Assembly (NCBI RefSeq): GCF_024127895.1
Contig: NZ_JAMYBK010000001.1
Coordinates: forward strand, 124,001-188,000
Reading direction: 5' to 3'
DNA: 64,000 bases
DNA from: Pseudomonas guariconensis
Lineage (GTDB): Bacteria > Pseudomonadota > Gammaproteobacteria > Pseudomonadales > Pseudomonadaceae
Within the stretch, counting starts at the first letter, position 1, and every line of letters starts with the position of its first letter. This document shows, in pieces, positions 62,722 through 64,000 of this stretch. A program made the translations under genes and the position numbers. Under the pieces are notes generated by a model. It had not been told where the DNA came from. It did no database searches and saw only the letters and a program-made list of their open reading frames with translations.

Positions 62722-64000
62722 ATGAGTGAAGAGATCCTGATCAACATCACCCCGATGGAGTCACGCGTGGCAGTGGTGGAAAACGGCGTGCTGCAGGAGG
62801 TGCATGTCGAACGCACCCAGCGCCGCGGCATCGTCGGCAACATCTACAAGGGCAAGGTGGTGCGGGTGCTGCCGGGCATGCAGGCGGCCTTCGTCGACAT
62901 CGGCCTGGAGCGCGCCGCCTTCATCCACGCATCGGAGATCTCCCAGCGCGAAGGTTCGGCGGTGGAGACCATCACCGCGCTGGTCCACGAGGGCCAGGCC
63001 CTGGTGGTGCAGGTGACCAAGGACCCGATCGGCACCAAGGGCGCACGCCTGACCACCCAGCTATCGATCCCGTCGCGCTACCTGGTGTACATGCCGCGCA
63101 GCAGTCATGTCGGTATCTCCCTGAAGATCGAGGACGAAGCCGAGCGCGATCGCCTCAAACAGGTGGTCAGCGACTGCATGGAGCAGGAGGATATCCGCGA
63201 TGCCGGCGGCTTCATCCTGCGCACTGCCGCCGAGGGCGCCCGCGCCGAAGAGATTCTCCAGGATATCCGCTACCTGCGCCGCCTGTGGGAGCAGATCGGC
63301 AGCCAGATCAAGACCTGCGGTGCGCCGTTGGTGATCTACGAGGACCTGGGCCTGGCCTTGCGTACCCTGCGCGACCTGGTCAACCCGAAGATCGAGAAGA
63401 TCCGCATCGACTCCCGGGAAACCTTCCAGAAAACCACGCAATTCGTCGGCGAGCTGATGCCTGAGATCGCCGACCGCCTGGAACACTACCCGGGCGAGCG
63501 GCCCATCTTCGACCTCTATGGCGTCGAGGACGAGATCCAGCGTGCCCTGGAACGCAAGGTGCCGCTCAAGTCCGGCGGCTACCTGGTGGTCGACCCGGCC
63601 GAGGCGATGACCACCATCGACGTCAACACCGGCGCCTTCGTCGGCCACCGCAACCTCGAGGAAACCATCTTCAAGACCAACCTCGAGGCGGCCACCGCCA
63701 TCGCCCGGCAACTGCGCCTGCGCAATATCGGCGGGATCATCATCATCGACTTCATCGACATGGAGGACGAAGAGCACCAGCGCCAGGTCCTGCGGACCCT
63801 GGAGAAGCAGCTCGAGCGCGACCATGCCAAGACCAACATCATCGGCATCACCGAGTTGGGCCTGGTACAGATGACCCGCAAGCGCACCCGCGAGAGCCTC
63901 GAGCAGGTGCTCTGCGAGCCCTGCATCGCCTGCCAGGGGCGTGGCAAGCTGAAGACACCCGAGACCGTGTGCTACGAGATCTTCCGCGAGATCCTCCGTG
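62722..64000 (+). CDS. rng: Ribonuclease G (N-terminal part, runs off the window)
   Basis: The first 426 codons of RNase G are present; the gene leaves the window at 64000. The S1 domain (GIVGNIYKGKVVRVLPGMQA, AAFVDIGLERAAFIHASEI) is followed by the RNase E/G catalytic core. The Mg-binding aspartates lie in TTIDVNTGAFVG and GGIIIIDFIDM. The zinc-link motif is CEPCIACQGRG near the end (Cys-x2-Cys-x2-Cys). It begins MSEEILINITPMESRVA, typical of RNase G rather than RNase E. It is last in the mre-maf-rng run, as in many gamma-proteobacteria. Confidence 0.97.
   Translation, partial: MSEEILINITPMESRVAVVENGVLQEVHVERTQRRGIVGNIYKGKVVRVLPGMQAAFVDIGLERAAFIHASEISQREGSAVETITALVHEGQALVVQVTKDPIGTKGARLTTQLSIPSRYLVYMPRSSHVGISLKIEDEAERDRLKQVVSDCMEQEDIRDAGGFILRTAAEGARAEEILQDIRYLRRLWEQIGSQIKTCGAPLVIYEDLGLALRTLRDLVNPKIEKIRIDSRETFQKTTQFVGELMPEIADRLEHYPGERPIFDLYGVEDEIQRALERKVPLKSGGYLVVDPAEAMTTIDVNTGAFVGHRNLEETIFKTNLEAATAIARQLRLRNIGGIIIIDFIDMEDEEHQRQVLRTLEKQLERDHAKTNIIGITELGLVQMTRKRTRESLEQVLCEPCIACQGRGKLKTPETVCYEIFREILR

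Overview
The window is a GC-rich, densely coding stretch of a Pseudomonas chromosome. Gene content, gene order and intergenic repeats point to the P. putida group: the isc tail-ndk-rlmN-pilF-rodZ-ispG-hisS-bamB-der run, the piuBAC iron block next to speC, the dpp/opdP block next to roxSR, the gatCAB/mreBCD pair, and REP repeats carrying a 'cgcgggcaagcccgctcccac' type core. I see no rRNA, tRNA, CRISPR array, prophage or insertion sequence. The window begins inside hscB and ends inside rng.

Layout. 1-2834: end of the isc iron-sulfur operon (hscB-hscA-fdx-iscX). 2864-12146: housekeeping run on the plus strand (ndk, rlmN, pilF, rodZ, ispG, hisS, a YfgM-like protein, bamB, der), with a promoter -10 placed in the loop of a terminator hairpin ahead of ndk. 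12259-14186: overlapping transaminase and omega-amidase genes. 14271-20862: iron uptake (piuB, piuA, piuC and a Sel1-repeat gene). 21006-22169: speC, with a long leader holding a small Arg-rich ORF and a terminator-like hairpin. 22787-26790: a fecI-fecR-fecA type surface-signalling iron system behind a Fur-box-like site. 26937-30379: quaternary-amine ABC transporter of the OpuC/Yeh/OsmU type on the minus strand. 30780-31458: a HigB/HigA-like toxin-antitoxin pair in a visibly lower-GC pocket. 31565-33148: prfC. 33397-37187: a minus-strand cluster of an AraC regulator with an NTF2/SnoaL-like sensor domain, a PuuB-like flavin oxidoreductase, a cupin and an orphan PotF-like binding protein.

37352-47983: a dipeptide uptake operon on the minus strand (two DppA-like binding proteins, an OprD-family porin, a third DppA, then dppBCDF). 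48490-51232: a SIMPL-domain periplasmic protein and the RoxS/RoxR (RegB/RegA type) redox two-component system. 51417-55700: an AEC carrier, an AroP-like permease, a carboxymuconolactone-decarboxylase-family protein, a CaCA-family cation exchanger and a short RlpA-like lipoprotein. 55855-59066: gatCAB, divergent from the cell-shape operon mreB-mreC-mreD-maf-rng (59268 to the window end).

Things that stand out: two genes (mreC and the CaCA exchanger) whose best-supported start codon is ATT; three TTG starts (the toxin, opdP, rlpA); the speC leader; the AraC-NTF2 regulated amine-oxidation cluster; a CaCA exchanger with Gln in place of the usual Glu in its first alpha repeat; and a population of REP/REPIN palindromes, one nested inside two further inverted repeats.
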